A DNA stretch of 64,000 nt from Eleusine coracana subsp. coracana (lineage: Eukaryota > Streptophyta > Magnoliopsida > Poales > Poaceae), in assembly GCA_032690845.1 (NCBI GenBank), contig CM064429.1, positions 22,355,807 to 22,419,806 on the forward strand, given 5' to 3'. The first letter of the stretch is position 1. Every line of letters starts with the position of its first letter. A model generated the notes under the pieces. It was not told the DNA's origin and did no database searches. It saw only the letters and a program-made list of their open reading frames with translations. The position numbers and the translations under genes are program-made. Positions 10,540 to 22,700 of the stretch are shown one piece after another.

Positions 10540-11440
10540 TGATGAGGACATCACCCTTATGGATACACCCAGTACTCCGCCAACCAAAATACAAGTTCAT
10601 GCGCGACAACTGAATTTACGGGTGAGCTTGTTCCTAATGATTCCTTTATGTGATTTTGAGAATAGATTGCTACCTAATGAATTAATTGTTGTTAGAAACC
10701 ATGGAGATGATGATGAGATAGCTGGGAACATGATTGGAGACGTGATGGGCCAGCAAGGACGTCCGAGCCAAGGTGGAGGCCCAATCAAAACCGACTTCGA
10801 GTCTGTTTCGGAGCCCAGGACCAGTCTGCACTAAAACGGATGCTCAGGACGCATACGGACTCGGATTTGGACGTTCTATATATGCCTGGAAAGATAACAA
10901 AAAGGCCTTTCCAACCCAACTGGTCCCATGTCAAAATTCTTCCCGAGCCGTCGGCAATAGCCGAATCAATTCGACTTCCAGAATCTGTCCTGGTGCTGCG
11001 ACACCGTAATCGGTCTTTGGGCCATGTATGGAGTTGAGCCCACTTAGGGCTGCGTCCAGGGGGTCTTGCACGACCCTAGGGTCCTCATATACAGCCGCCG
11101 CCTCTTCATTAGGGTTTGGGGTTTTGCTTAGATTATTCTGTTGATAACAGTTTCGCCGTTTGATCGGTTTGTGAGACCCCAACTTGTGACATTCATCGTA
11201 TACTTGCAAATTTGGTTGCATTCTTCTTTGTTCTTGCTTGTGTTCTTGATTTGCAGGCAAGGATAAGCCTTCTCGGCGAGGTCAATCGTTCTTGAACGGT
11301 TGATAACCAGAGGAGACGTTGTGCTGCGATTGCGGGGTTCAGAACGTGTCGTTCGGAAGCCGGATCGATTTGTGTATCGCCTCCGCCGTAATCAAGATTA
11401 TCAGAACCTATCGGAAGATCGGTAACCCTTGTCCACATCA
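10540..11440 (+). repeat. Solo LTR, family D (CRM-like), with 5-bp target duplication
   Basis: It begins TGATGAGGACATC and ends GTCCACATCA. CTGTA flanks it on both sides (10535-10539 and 11441-11445), so this is a complete solo LTR of 901 bp. Its first 13 bases are identical to the start of LTR A, but most of the body is different. An open frame from 10559 to 10834 encodes HARQLNLRV and NELIVVRNHGDDDE, recognisable as the tail of a CRM-type polyprotein that reads into the LTR. TTCTATATATGCC near 10877 may be the promoter core. It sits in opposite orientation inside the copia pol remnant. Confidence 0.9.
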
Positions 11441-12790
11441 CTGTAGGTCCTCTTCTACAAAGATGCTTTCCTCTATTTTCCTACTACCTATTGTCTCAAC
11501 CACATTGCTTGCGCAAGAGTTTGATTCATCAAAGGTTACATCGCAGGACTATACGATGATGTTAGTTTCTAAATTTAGAACTCTGTATGAATGACCATGA
11601 AGAGTGTAACCAAGAAAGATGCCATTGGAAGATCTCGACTCAAACTTATCAAGATTGCTGTGCTTGAGAATAAAGCACTTGCAACCAAAGGTCGGCAAAT
11701 GAGAAACAGATGGCTTCCTCCCAAAGCGTAGCTCACAGGAAGTCACATTAAAAATTGAGCGCAAGAAAACCCGATTGGAAACATAGCAAGTGGTGCTAAT
11801 GGCCTCAGCCCGGAACCACCTCGGAGTCCTATGCTCGTCGATCATTGTCCGGGCCATCTCCACTAAGGTTCTGTTCTTTCTTTCGACCACACCATTCTGT
11901 TGAGGCACACGAGGTGCTAAGAATTGATGCTCAATACCACGCTCAAGGCAGAAAGCATCAAAGAAGGAGTTCTTGAACTCGGTGCCATTATCACTACGGA
12001 TTGCTCGTAATGCACCAAGGAGTTCCTTGAAGAACCTCAAAGCTAAGCTCCAAAAATGATGAAACAATTCAACCTTGCTTTGAAAAAAGTAAACCCAAGA
12101 ATAGCGAGAGGAGTCATCAACAATCACAAGAACATACCACTTCCCAATAGCTGAACGAACCTGAGAAGGACCAACAGTGTCCATGTGAAGCAACTCTCCA
12201 GGGCGTTCAGTCATCACCAAATTAATTGGTGGATGAGAAGCGGCAACCATTTTTCCATGACGGCAAGAAGCACAAACCAAATCCTTATCAAATTTGAGCT
12301 TAGGCAATCCTCGGATCTAACCTAGGCCACTCAAGCGACAAAGCAAGTCAAAGCTCATGTGACCTAGTCTCCTATGCCCTTTCCAGAGCTCAGAAGAAGA
12401 TTGAGCAAACAAGCACTTGTAAGAAGCATGAGAAACAGCAAAGTCAGCCTGAAAAACTCTCCCAATGCTAGAAATCCCACAAACCAAAGAACCAGCCGAA
12501 TCAAGAACACAAGAAGCATTTTTTTTAAAGCACACTTCCAAACTAACATCAAGCAGCTAAGAAATAGAGAGGAGATTGTACTTGAGATGCTCAACCAAAC
12601 CAACATCCATGAGAGAGAAGTTTTCATTTACTTTCATCGCGCCCCTTGCCTTCACTCTCCTTCTCTTGCATCCCCACAGGTCACATACTCATGACGCTTT
12701 AAGGGGGTGAGGCTAGAGAACCATTTTGCATCTCCGATCATGTGGCGCGAACACCCGGAGTCCATCAACCATTTGTTCTCCAGGCATCCA
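11441..12790 (-). pseudogene. Copia protease, GAG-pre-integrase and integrase remnant
   Basis: The protease site WLMDSGCSRHM lies at about 12738-12770 and contains the catalytic D-S-G. The GAG-pre-integrase block with WKGHRRLGHMSFDLLCRL follows (12541-12317). The integrase core has HMDTVGP (first D), IRSDNGTEF (second D) and QQNGVVERKNRTL (E), together the DDE triad that joins element DNA to the host. One TAG at 12317-12319 interrupts an otherwise continuous frame. A second stop follows NLETNIIV at 11549, and more stops lie between protease and 12541. An intact copia polyprotein would also have gag upstream; none is recognisable here. Confidence 0.85.
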
Positions 12791-15700
12791 CCTGCTGCCT
12801 ACGAAGAATGAGAAGGAAAGATCGATGGCTCAGTGCTGGGGTTAGTCAGAAAGCTTTTGGGGATCTAGCACTTTACCATACGACCTGTAGAAGTCATTAC
12901 AGTTCTTTGCACACTACCATTTGGACGCATGGGATGAGAACCACGATGGAGAAAGCAATGGCCATCGTTCACGAGATTGTGATAAAGTCGATCCGGGGCC
13001 ATCGATCCCGAGTACACGTCCTCCCCGCGATACAGCACTTCGTATCCGAGGCTTACCCCGTGCACTCTCTAGCGGTCCTCAACCCGTGCATCCACCGTGC
13101 CATTCACATCACCTCTGGATCGATGAGTAATACCATCCAACAATATGGCGCCCAAGTTACTAGGTTTGCCAATTCCCATATAAAGGTATGCGCCTGGTAC
13201 TGTTCAATACTTGTCCGCGGAGTTGCAACGATAGGTTCTCAAATTCTTACCAATTTCATTCTTCAAGTGAATCATGATTGAATCAAGTGATCCCATAGCC
13301 TACCATTGACTCCACTAATTTAAGCCTAGCAGTTGCTAACGAAAAGGCTTACTAACGTAAACTAAGTATAGGTCATAGTTTGTTCATGCATGTGGGTTTC
13401 CATCCAAGCCCTATACCTAATGCACAATACAATATTCCTATATTGCAACAAAATAAAAAGGACTCGCAATTACATAGGTGTGCACCGGGGCTTGCCTTGG
13501 AAGTGATCTTAGTTAGAGTTTTTGACGAGGTTTAGCTCAACTTCAGGCTCCTCGGGGTTGCTTGCCATGGCCTTGCTCCCGGTCTCGCTTCCTAGTCAAT
13601 GCAGTGCAATGCACGGTAAGCATTTGGACGATGATTCATGACACTTCCTCAATAAATAGAATTGACGGGATGATGCTCATGCATGAGATGGTATGCCTGC
13701 ATAACATTCTGGGAAACTACTTAATTTAAGGGGAAAAACTTCTAATTAGGGAAGTATGAGGCATTGCAATTAATAAGCACACCACCTATATCTCAAATAG
13801 AAGCATACCTCTGGTGCTAGGGAATTAACAAGGTATTTTTCATGGGTGTGTTAAGGCCACCTTAGAATACATGCAAGGCCTCTTAACTAAATTCCTATCA
13901 GGGAATTTATAAAAAAAAATTCATTTGCCAATTATAATGATTATGTAAAGGGACATAGAAACTTTATATTGCAAAGTTAAACACCAGCATGTATCTCCTT
14001 AATTAATCTCCTAAAAGTTGACGTGCACACTTTTAATATAACCCTAAACCGATCTAGATGTATATAAGCTAATTATGAAACATGAGCATACAATGGGGAG
14101 TAATAAACCTTACTGCAAGTCAAGATTAACATGTTGTATGAATAGTCCCAGAGATGAATTTATCCCTAATAATAACTATATGCATATATAAGGCAATATT
14201 TACATTGAAATTTCCTAAGCTAATTATCGAAGGAGCAAATTAACAACAAAAGGCATACTGATGGTGCCCACAATTTTTACATGGGAATTTATAGACATGT
14301 AGAAATGCCCAAAGAACAGGAGTACTAAATTTCATGATTAAAATCCTGCCCAAGAATTTATATAAATTCATTTACTGAAAATGGAGATTATGCAACAACA
14401 CTAAAAATTTGCATAAAAATGGAAATGTGCTTTTGCAGAAAATTTAGAGATGCCATCATATGCTTACTGAACAATTTTCATAATTTTACCATTTATATAT
14501 TTTTACTTATGAATTTAATACTCTTAGCAAGGTTCTAATTTTGGTGATTTAATTTCATTAATATACTATATAACACTAGCTCTCATCTTGTTTTTCTGGT
14601 AGAGGGGAATTTTATGAATCCAACAAAATTGGTTTCATACTCATTTGACTTTTATTTCTCGAGTTATGAATTTTGAATGTTTATTAAAGTTTGAGCTATA
14701 TTAAAGAAATGCCACTCGGCATTTTCAAATGACAGAGAGCGCGCGCGCGCCCGCGCGGCGGCCGGCGCCGGCGAGCCCGGACCAGCGGCCAAACGGCGGC
14801 ACGGCCAGGTCAACGCCCTGTGCCCAAGTGCTCAGCGTCTCACGATGACCTCGTGGCATCGGTCGGCGACCAACGGGAGGTGCCGGAGGTGGCCGACGGC
14901 GAGCGACGGAGCAGGGGGGGGGGGGTGCGGCAATGTCGCCCGGCATGCACGACGAGCGAGAGAGGTCGGGGAGTGGCAGGAGAGCATCACCTTGGTTCGG
15001 TGATTGACGGCGTGGGGGATCTGGTCGACGGGGATGGCCAGAGAGGGGGTAAGGGGCACGCTAGTGGGGACACTTGCGCACTGATTTGAGGAAAAAGAAG
15101 AGGATGGGGAGCTGCCTAGGTGGAGCTCACCGCGACGGTGGCCATGGCGGAGGGAAAGCACAGGCTTTCGCCTGTTCTTGTGGAAGAGGAGGAAAGAGGC
15201 GAGGGCAAGGGCACCTAGTTTCGTGGGGGAACCAAGGAATCGTGTGGCGCACGTGCGAGCGAAGATAGAGGAGGAGGAGGAGAAAGCCTCGGCAGCTGTG
15301 GCCTTAAGTGCCGATCGGCAGAGAGGGAGGGCAGAGAGAGGGAAGGTGAGCTGGCCGCCGGGAATTGGCTCACCGGTGGGGCCTTCAATGCTGGCCGGTG
15401 GCACAGGAGCAAGCAGGCGGAGCAGTGGCCGGGAGGGTAGGAAAGAGGAGGGGCGATCGGTGGCCGGCGGAGGGGGGGTGGGTACGGTGTTGTCGAGTGC
15501 TAAGTGGACCAAGGAAAAAGAAGATTGTTGACCCCCTTGACTAGAAACAATGTTCTATACATTGCCAAATCCTCCAAGTTTCGTTGCTCCAATCTTCATG
15601 CCAATTTTTGTGCATGTCCAGAAAACCATATCCTCCAACTTTGCTTTTGGGGCCTTGTTGAAATTCCTGTTGGAGAATGTATGAAAAATTCTGGAACAGA

Positions 15701-15999
15701 GGTACTTTTATCTGCACCTAGGGAATTTTTAAGGGCATTAAACTTTTACCAAAAATTTTGGTAAATTCCCAAAAGTTCATTCTTGACATGATCCACTGGA
15801 ATGTGCAAAAACATTGGCACACTTTCATTGAGTTTTGTAATGTTTGGGAAAATGCTATTAGTTGGCCAAATTGTGGATTTAATCAATTAAAATTTACTCC
15901 CCTTTCTCTTTGGCACTTTAATCATTTAAAATTTTTAATTAGCCCGCAATTTAACATTAGGGTTAGCTTAGTCAACTTTTTGTGACATGGGATGTCACA
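12790..15999 (-). repeat. Long Tekay/Del-like LTR, family E
   Basis: The right end on the minus strand is TGTGACATCCC, a classical start for Tekay/Del LTRs. The body is AT-rich (13300-14700), then strongly GC-rich (14730-15500), then AT-rich again, as in these 3-kb LTRs. The segment 12940-13300 (for example ggtaagcctcggatacgaag on the minus strand) looks like the 3' part of such an LTR. No coding domain lies inside, and short GC-rich frames are compositional. The left boundary is uncertain because it merges into the copia remnant, and no target duplication could be found. Confidence 0.5.
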
Positions 16000-16786
16000 G
16001 AACTAATCGGCCTAACCCATCTCTGGACCTTACCCCCGTCTGGCCCAACTCACCCAGGAAACAAAGGGGCAAACGAGGCCCAACCCTGTTCGGACGAACA
16101 GGGACTGGCGACGCCACAACCCTGCTTCCTCGAGCACTCTAACCTAACCTACCCCTTTCCTTTTTGATATGTTAGCCCAATCCCTTCACGATGGGGAGTC
16201 AATAAAATAGAGTTTTTCCTCATCCCAGAACAGAACCGGAACAAACTCTATCTTCCTCCTTTGGCCTCTCCACCTCCACACACCATGGCCGAATAGATGA
16301 TCACCCCTTTTGCTGGCCCTAGATCCTCCTGTGGCCATGACGAGCTTGACCCAGCCCTTGACCTCTCCTTAGCCCCTCCGGTGTCGCAACAATCGTGGAG
16401 GGCACTCGTGGGCGCAAGACCATGGCGACCCGCATTGCTGCATGCTCCCTGTCCCCGATCAGAGGGCCACCTATGAAGGGACGGGCAGGGACCCTGCCTA
16501 GGAGGCGAACTGTTGGGTGATCACTCCAAAGGGGATGCTGCCGCATGTCCCGCAGGATGTGTTCGTCCCGCCAGCTGTGAAGACCAAATCAGGACAACCT
16601 TCCTTGAGCAGTTTCTCCCGGGACACCCCACCTTACTCACCTAGGAGCAACACGCCTACAGGACAAGGGGTGAAGGGTGTAGGCGGTGTGGCAAAGCAGC
16701 TCATGAAGCATATCACACCGGCAGAAAAAGGAGAACGGGAGGAGTCAGTCATCTCTCCCGCACCGAAGAACACCATAAGGCGGTTT
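16000..16786. other. Unassigned segment with a possible coding fragment
   Basis: A plus-strand frame at about 16517-16788 encodes a proline- and serine-rich peptide (VFVPPAVKTKSGQPSL, DTPPYSPRSNTPTGQG) ending where LTR B begins. I do not recognise a family. Upstream 16000-16516 has no supported frame. It may be gene-derived or an unclassified element. The 300 bases before the frame contain several CCATGG/ATGG sites but nothing decisive. Confidence 0.25.
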
Positions 16787-18714
16787 TGAGAAACCATGTT
16801 GAGATGTGCCATGGTTTGCAATATGTGATGAGTAATTGACCTTGGTAGAATTTGTGTTTGATTTGAAATGCGGGAATCTAGGGATTGCATGAGTTTGTGC
16901 ATGTCATGGTTTTGACTAACCAGAGTTGGTAAGGATGTTGGAGAGTTTGCAGGAGATGGGAAATGTGTTTGCTTGTCTCATGATGTGTGGGTCACTAGTG
17001 TCAAGTTGGCGGTCAACGGCGAGAGGATCGGGCACAAGTAGGAGATTTAGGGCCAGATGATCAGGAGGCCGGGTGAAGTCAAGGGTGATCCACACCGTAC
17101 ACGTGAAGAGTCAAGGAGCATGGACGGTTTCATAGTTGAGCTTCAAAACCGTGGGTGGTGATCAAGACGGCAGGGTTGACCAAGTCAAAGGTGATCGGAC
17201 ATCGGTGCAAGTAGAAGCTTCCAATGAACCGGAGGCGGGAGAGACTTGCTGACGAGGAGGATCATGGAACGAGGTGACACGCGTCAAGATTGAGAAGTCG
17301 CGCTTTGAGAAGCGTGCAAGGTGGTTTCCCGATTTGGGCCTCAAAACCGGTGGCGGCGATTGGAGGTGCACGTGGCACCATTGCGGAGCTTGCGTCGAGG
17401 CGAAGCAAAGTTGTGAAGGGCTCGATGGCGTTCGAGCGAAGAAAAAAGAGTTGGACGGTTTTGCCCCTAGTGGTAGGTGGCAATGTAATATAGGTCAAGG
17501 GTAGAATTGTCTTGGAACCTAGGCGTATATAAGGAGAGGTGTGGCTAGTGCGAGAGGTGTCTCTTCCCATTAGCCTTGTTAGGAATTCATTGAAAGTGCT
17601 AGGAGAGGTCTTCATGTTCTAGTGGAGAGGAGAGGGTGTGTGAGAGACATATCTTTCTCTTCCAAATAGTGGGAGGAAGAGGGTGGCTTCCTAGTCTTGT
17701 ATCCATGGATCTTGTTAGCATGTTTCTATGATATGAGAGTTATTTTCGTGCTCAAGATCTTCCTCTCTCCCTAAATCCCGAATTTCTCTTTTTCTCTATT
17801 TTTGGAGCTATTTTCGTGGAAATTTTCAATCTTGTTTTTGAGTGGGTTTTGGTACGAATTTCTTGAGGGATCTTGATTCTAGGACATGCCTAAACATTCC
17901 TTTATGGATCCTTGTTTGAATCCTAGGCAAGAGCACCGTTGATTTAGTGGATTTCCTCAAGAACATTCAAACCCTAGAGCTTTCTATAAAACCTCAAATT
18001 CGTGATGAATTCTTGAGCTTTTTGTGTGATTCCACTTGGAGAAGGAACGTCCTAACATGAGACATCTTCTGTCAAAGTTTTGTGATTTTTGGAGTTTGTT
18101 TGGTTAGATTTTGCCGTTTTTCCAACCAAGTCACGAGTTCAGTTTTGGTTCCGGAAAGTGTCGATCGGCACTGCCGTTCTCTCAACCGGCACTGCCTGTG
18201 CGCGAGGAAGAATCGCTGATCGACACTACCGATGGCTGGACCGGCACTGCCGGTAACCTGGGTCTGAACACGCATTGGCACTACCGATGTGTCAACCGGC
18301 ACTGCCGATGAGCCTCGTCTGTGTGTTCAAGTAGCCTCGCTCTTTCTGTTGACCGGCACTGCCGATGGCCAGACCGGAACTACCGATGGCCAGACCGGCA
18401 CTGTTGATGGTCTATTCCTTTAGCAGATCGGCACTGCCAATGCCTATGATCGGCACTGCTGATGAAAGTCCAGTAACTCGTTTTGAATTTGTCATTGATT
18501 GGGTCGAGTCTTTGCTGCTCTTCTTTGTTTCCACTGTGGTCTACTGCTGCTGTTGATCACTCCTAGGGTTAGCACATCACAAGTTGGTGTGTGTAGTCTT
18601 GGTGATCTCCTTAGAGGTTGGTTGGGGTTGTAATTGGGACATAGGCCAAGTTCTTGTGAAGAATTTTAATTGGCTCCCATTCACCCCCCCCCCTCTGGTC
18701 GCCTTCACCCCCTC
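16787..18714 (+). repeat. LTR B (SIRE-like copia), nearly complete copy
   Basis: It starts TGAGAAACCATG and shares sequence along its length with 48563-49038 plus 56538-57797 and, at its 5' end, with 7521-7912. It ends in the run caccccccc...ctctggtcgcc, typical of the 3' end of Opie/Ji/SIRE-type LTRs. A promoter-like GTATATAAGGAGAGG lies near 17524. No matching target duplication is evident (GGTTT on the left has no partner near 18715), so it may have lost its terminus or belong to a rearranged element. Confidence 0.7.
18150..18465. repeat. Interspersed GGCACTGCCGATG-type motif array in LTR B
   Basis: About a dozen degenerate copies of (AC)CGGCACTGCCGATG lie 10-40 bp apart. The unit is partly palindromic (CGGCA...TGCCG). 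Fewer, more diverged copies occupy the same part of the other LTR B copy at about 57348-57545. It lies downstream of the putative promoter and so would be in the transcribed part. Confidence 0.8.
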
Positions 18715-18742
18715 CTATCCAAAGACTGGTAGGGTACTAACA

Positions 18743-18988
18743 GAGTAGTGGGAAAGACTCTCCCAAGAGGAAGACCGCTGCACAACTAGCTAAGGAGATT
18801 GAGAGCCTCCGCCTAGCAAATAGGCAGGTAGTTGATGAACTGGCGGAGGAAAAATTAGAGAGGGTCGATACCAAGGATGACCTTGATGCCCTCAAGCGTG
18901 AATTAGGCAGCCTCCGCCGTATTCATGGCACTAATCTTATGCAAGTGTGCTATGAGTTAGGGAAGCCTGAGCTTTATCATGGCAAATG
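18743..18988 (+). pseudogene. Coiled-coil C-terminal coding fragment, origin unknown
   Basis: A frame of ~81 codons without its own start ATG reads KRKTAAQLAKEIESLRLANR, then a heptad-like run rich in E, K, L and R, and ends ELYHGK before TGA. Codon-like composition and the regular heptads suggest real former coding sequence. Directly upstream is GGTACTAACAG, which contains the exact plant/yeast-type branch-site consensus TACTAAC and could be a fragmentary splice acceptor. Downstream (18989-19141) is AT-rich with aataaag, like a 3' UTR. It lies between LTR B and the minus-strand element A. It could be the 3' end of a captured host gene or of an unclassified element's gag. No family is recognised. 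Confidence 0.4.
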
Positions 18989-19141
18989 ATTATGCTTCCC
19001 TATCTTTTATCTAGGAAATAAAGTAGGCGCTTAGTTTAAATTTCCCTTTAGTTATTTATTTCATTCCATTATTGTAATCAGCGCCTATTAGTTTACTTTA
19101 TCAATGAATAAATGACTCACCTATCCCATAAAGCGGGTAGA

Positions 19142-19781
19142 TGATAGGTGTAGAGTGCCCGATCTTTCGGCGAGTGGAGATAACTTCGATTTAGTGGATG
19201 TTGACCCTCACGATCCGACTACGACGAGCAAGCCGAAGCGCCAATGCAATCGCTGAACCAACTTCCGGAGGATATTAACCTTACGGTAAACAAGATCAAC
19301 CTGATCACGAGGATCAATTCTTACGCGCAATCGAAGAACGAGCAAGAATTAGAGGCGAGCAATCTGATGTATTGCACGAAGGTGGAGTTCTGAATTCACA
19401 TCGAGAGACGGATGTATAGCTAAGCTAAACTTAAAACAAAACTCGAAGATTACAAGGGGCGCAACCCTTGACTATATAGGGGGAGGACGAGGCATCTAGG
19501 GCCGGCTGAAGTGGAGAGGCGCGCAGTGGAGAGGGAGTCGTGCGACTTGGGCCATGTGGGCCTTCGGGCGACATCATCCTGGGCCGTCGTTCCTTAGCAT
19601 CAAAACCGTCTTCAATTCCTGGGCTCGAGCTCTAGTGATTGGGCCCTTGTACATCGTCGTCTCGTTAGAAGATGGATCCCTAACTCGAGGAGGCGCGACG
19701 ACGAGAGGTGGAGGCGTGACAGCTTGGTTTGGCGCGCCATCTTCCGTCGTCATTATTTGTATGTCGTTGATGTCCTCATCA
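19142..19781 (-). repeat. 3' LTR of the minus-strand element A
   Basis: It is 640 bp, from TGATGAGGACATC (19781) to ACACCTATCA (19142), and nearly identical to the other family A LTRs. The end of the polyprotein frame lies inside it (19781 down to 19574). Confidence 0.95.
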
Positions 19782-22700
19782 TCCTCCCCTTCTTGAAGTG
19801 AAGTCGTCCTCGACGGCAACTCATCATCCTCACCCATGTATGGTTTCAAATCTGCAACATTAAAACTAGTGGAAACACCAAACTCTATGGGCAAGTCAAG
19901 AACATAAGCATTATCGTTAATCTTGGTTAGCACTTTAAAAGGACCAGCGGCACGAGGCATCAGTTTAGAACGACACAAAGTAGGAAATCTATCTTTACGC
20001 AAGTGCAACCAAACCAAATCACCAGGTTCAAAAGAAATATGTTTTCTACCTTTACTACCAGCAACTTGATACTTTTTATTAGCAATGGCAATGTTGTGTT
20101 GTGTTTCTTCATGCAATTGTTTCATGTGATCAATATGAGCAAGAGCATCAAGATGTGGTTCATCTTCAGCGTCAATAGCAAACAAATCAATAGGCGCCTT
20201 AGGAACATAGCCATAAACAACCTCAAAAGGACACATCTTAGTGGCAGAATGTGTAGCACGATTATAAGCAAATTCAACATGAGGTAAACAATCTTCCCAG
20301 CGTCTCAAATTTTTATCTAAAACAGCTCTAAGCATAGTAGACAAAGTTCTCTTTACTACCTCAGTTTGCCCATCAGTTTGAGGATGACAAGTAGTACTAA
20401 ACAGCAGCTTAGTTCCTAATTTATTCCAAAGAGAATGCCAAAAATGACTAAGAAAATTAGCATCACGATCAGAGACAATTGTTTTAGGAATTCCATGCAA
20501 TCTAACAATCTCTCTAAAGAACAATTCAGCAACATTTGAGGCATCATCAGTTTTATGACAAGGTATAAAGTGAGCCATTTTAGAGAAACGATCAACAACC
20601 ACAAAAATACTGTCCCTCCCCTTCTTAGTGCGAGGCAATCCCAAAACAAAATCCATCGAAATATCATGCTAAGGAGAAGAGGGAACAGGCAAGGGCATAT
20701 ACAAACCATGATTACCCAAACGAGATTTAGCTTTTTGACATATAGTACAGCATGCAACAAGGCGCTCAACATCACGGCGCATCCGTGGCCAAAAGAAATG
20801 GTCGGCCAACACCTCATGTGTCTTGAAAACTCCGAAGTGACCCATAAAACCACCTCCATGCGCCTCCTGTAACAACAAAAGACGAACCGAGCTAGCTGGA
20901 ATACACAGCTTGTTAGCACGAAACAGGAACCCATCCTGCATATGAAATTTGCCCCAAGGTTTCCCATCCTTACAATGCATCATAATATCATGAAAATCAG
21001 CATCATTCACATATTGATCTTTCAAAGCTTGCAAACCAAAGATTTTAAAGTCTAATTGGGACAGCATCATATAACGACGAGACAAAGCATCGGCAATCAT
21101 ATTTTCCTTCCCGTTTTTATGTTTAATGATGTATGGAAAAGATTCAATAAATTCAACCCATTTAGCATGACGACGATTCAGATTAGTTTGGGTTCTAATA
21201 TGTTTCAAAGCCTCATGATCAGAATGAATAATAAATTCGCGAGGCCATAAATAATGCTGCCATGTTTGCAAAGTTCTTACTAAAGCATAAAGTTCTTTAT
21301 CATAAGTGGAATATTTAAGAGCAGCACCACTTAACTTCTCACTAAAATAAGCAATGGGTTTATGATCTTGCAACAAAACAGAACCCAAACCAATTCCACT
21401 AGCATCACATTCCAATTCAAACACTTTATCAAAATTAGGCAATTGTAAGAGAGGAGCATGAGTTAACCGTTCCTTTAAAGTGTTGAATGCGTCGTCTTGT
21501 GGTGCACCCACTCAAATGGCGCACCCTTCTTGGTCAGCTCATGTAATGGTGCAGCAATAGAACTGAAATCCCGCACAAAACGACGATAGAAGCCTGCAAG
21601 ACCAAGAAAACTGCGAACCTGTGTGACCGTCATCGGTTGGGGCCAACTCTGAATAGCGTCCACCTTGCTGCTATCGACCTCAATGCCCTGTGGAGTAACA
21701 ACATATCCAAGAAACGAAACATGTTGCGTGCAAAAAGTGCATTTTTCCATGTTCCCAAACAAGTGAGCAGCACGCAAAGCATCAAAAACAGCACGCAAAT
21801 GATCTAAATGCTCATTCATGGATTTGCTGTATATAAGGATATCATCAAAATAGACAACAACAAATATTCCAATGAAAGGCCGAAGAACTTCATTCATTAA
21901 GCGCATAAAAGTGCTAGGAGCATTAGACAATCCAAACGGCATAACCAACCATTCATACAAGCCAAATTTAGTTTTAAAAACCGTTTTCCATTCATCTCCT
22001 AATTTCATTCTTATTTGATGGTAACCACTACGCAAATCAACCTTAGAGAAAATTGTGGCACCACTAAGTTCATCAAGCATATCATCAAAGCGTGGTATAG
22101 GATATCGATAACGAATTGTAATATTGTTAATTGCTCGACAATCTACACACATACGCCAAGAACCATCTTTCTTAGGAACAAGCAAAACATGAACCGAACA
22201 AGGGCTGAGAGACTCACGAATGTAACCTTTATCAAGCAATGCCTGCACTTGACGCTGAATTTCTTTCATCTCCTCAGGATTTGTGCGGTACGGGGCGCGA
22301 TTAGGAAGCTGTGCGCCTGGAATTAAATCAATCTGATGTTCTATGCCACGAATAGGAGGAAGACCCGGCGGCAATTCAGCGGGAAAAACATCTTTATAGA
22401 CCTGCAAAAGGTTAGCAACAACAGGAGGAATATGTAACATAGGCGCCTCATCTAGTGAAACTAGCATACGAGAGCAAACTAACGCATAGCAAAGTAGATT
22501 AGCATATTCATCAAAATCAGCACGTGTAGCAAGCAAGATAGGATTATTCAATTTGATCTCATGTTGAACAGGTGCAACAGGAGGCGATGTAACTAATTTT
22601 GCAGCTTTTGTCGCTCGAGCAATATCATCTTTAAGAACTTGTTCAGGTGTCATAGGATGAATAACAATTTTCTGACCCTTAAACATGAAGGAATAATAAT

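Larger units (their letters stand above)
7521..12790 (-). mobile_element. Decayed Ty1/copia element (SIRE/Maximus-like), truncated
   Basis: The domain order on the minus strand is protease (about 12770), GAG-pre-integrase, integrase, then reverse transcriptase and RNase H (to 8837). This PR-INT-RT-RH order defines copia. A non-coding 3' region follows (7913-8836), then the first ~390 bp of a B-type LTR (7521-7912). The rest of that LTR, gag, and the 5' LTR are missing. Many stops and frame changes and an inserted solo LTR D (10540-11440) show it is old. The right boundary with LTR E near 12790 is approximate. Lineage is inferred from the link to LTR B and the WLMDSGCSRHM protease motif. Confidence 0.75.

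Noticed and set aside
14725..15531. Several long overlapping frames on both strands
   Set aside because: They lie in the GC-rich core of LTR E, where stop codons are rare by composition; no motif or consistent codon pattern.
16787..18714. Interpretation of LTR B as a solo LTR with target duplication
   Set aside because: The left flank GGTTT has no matching copy at the right end, so boundaries or history remain unresolved.
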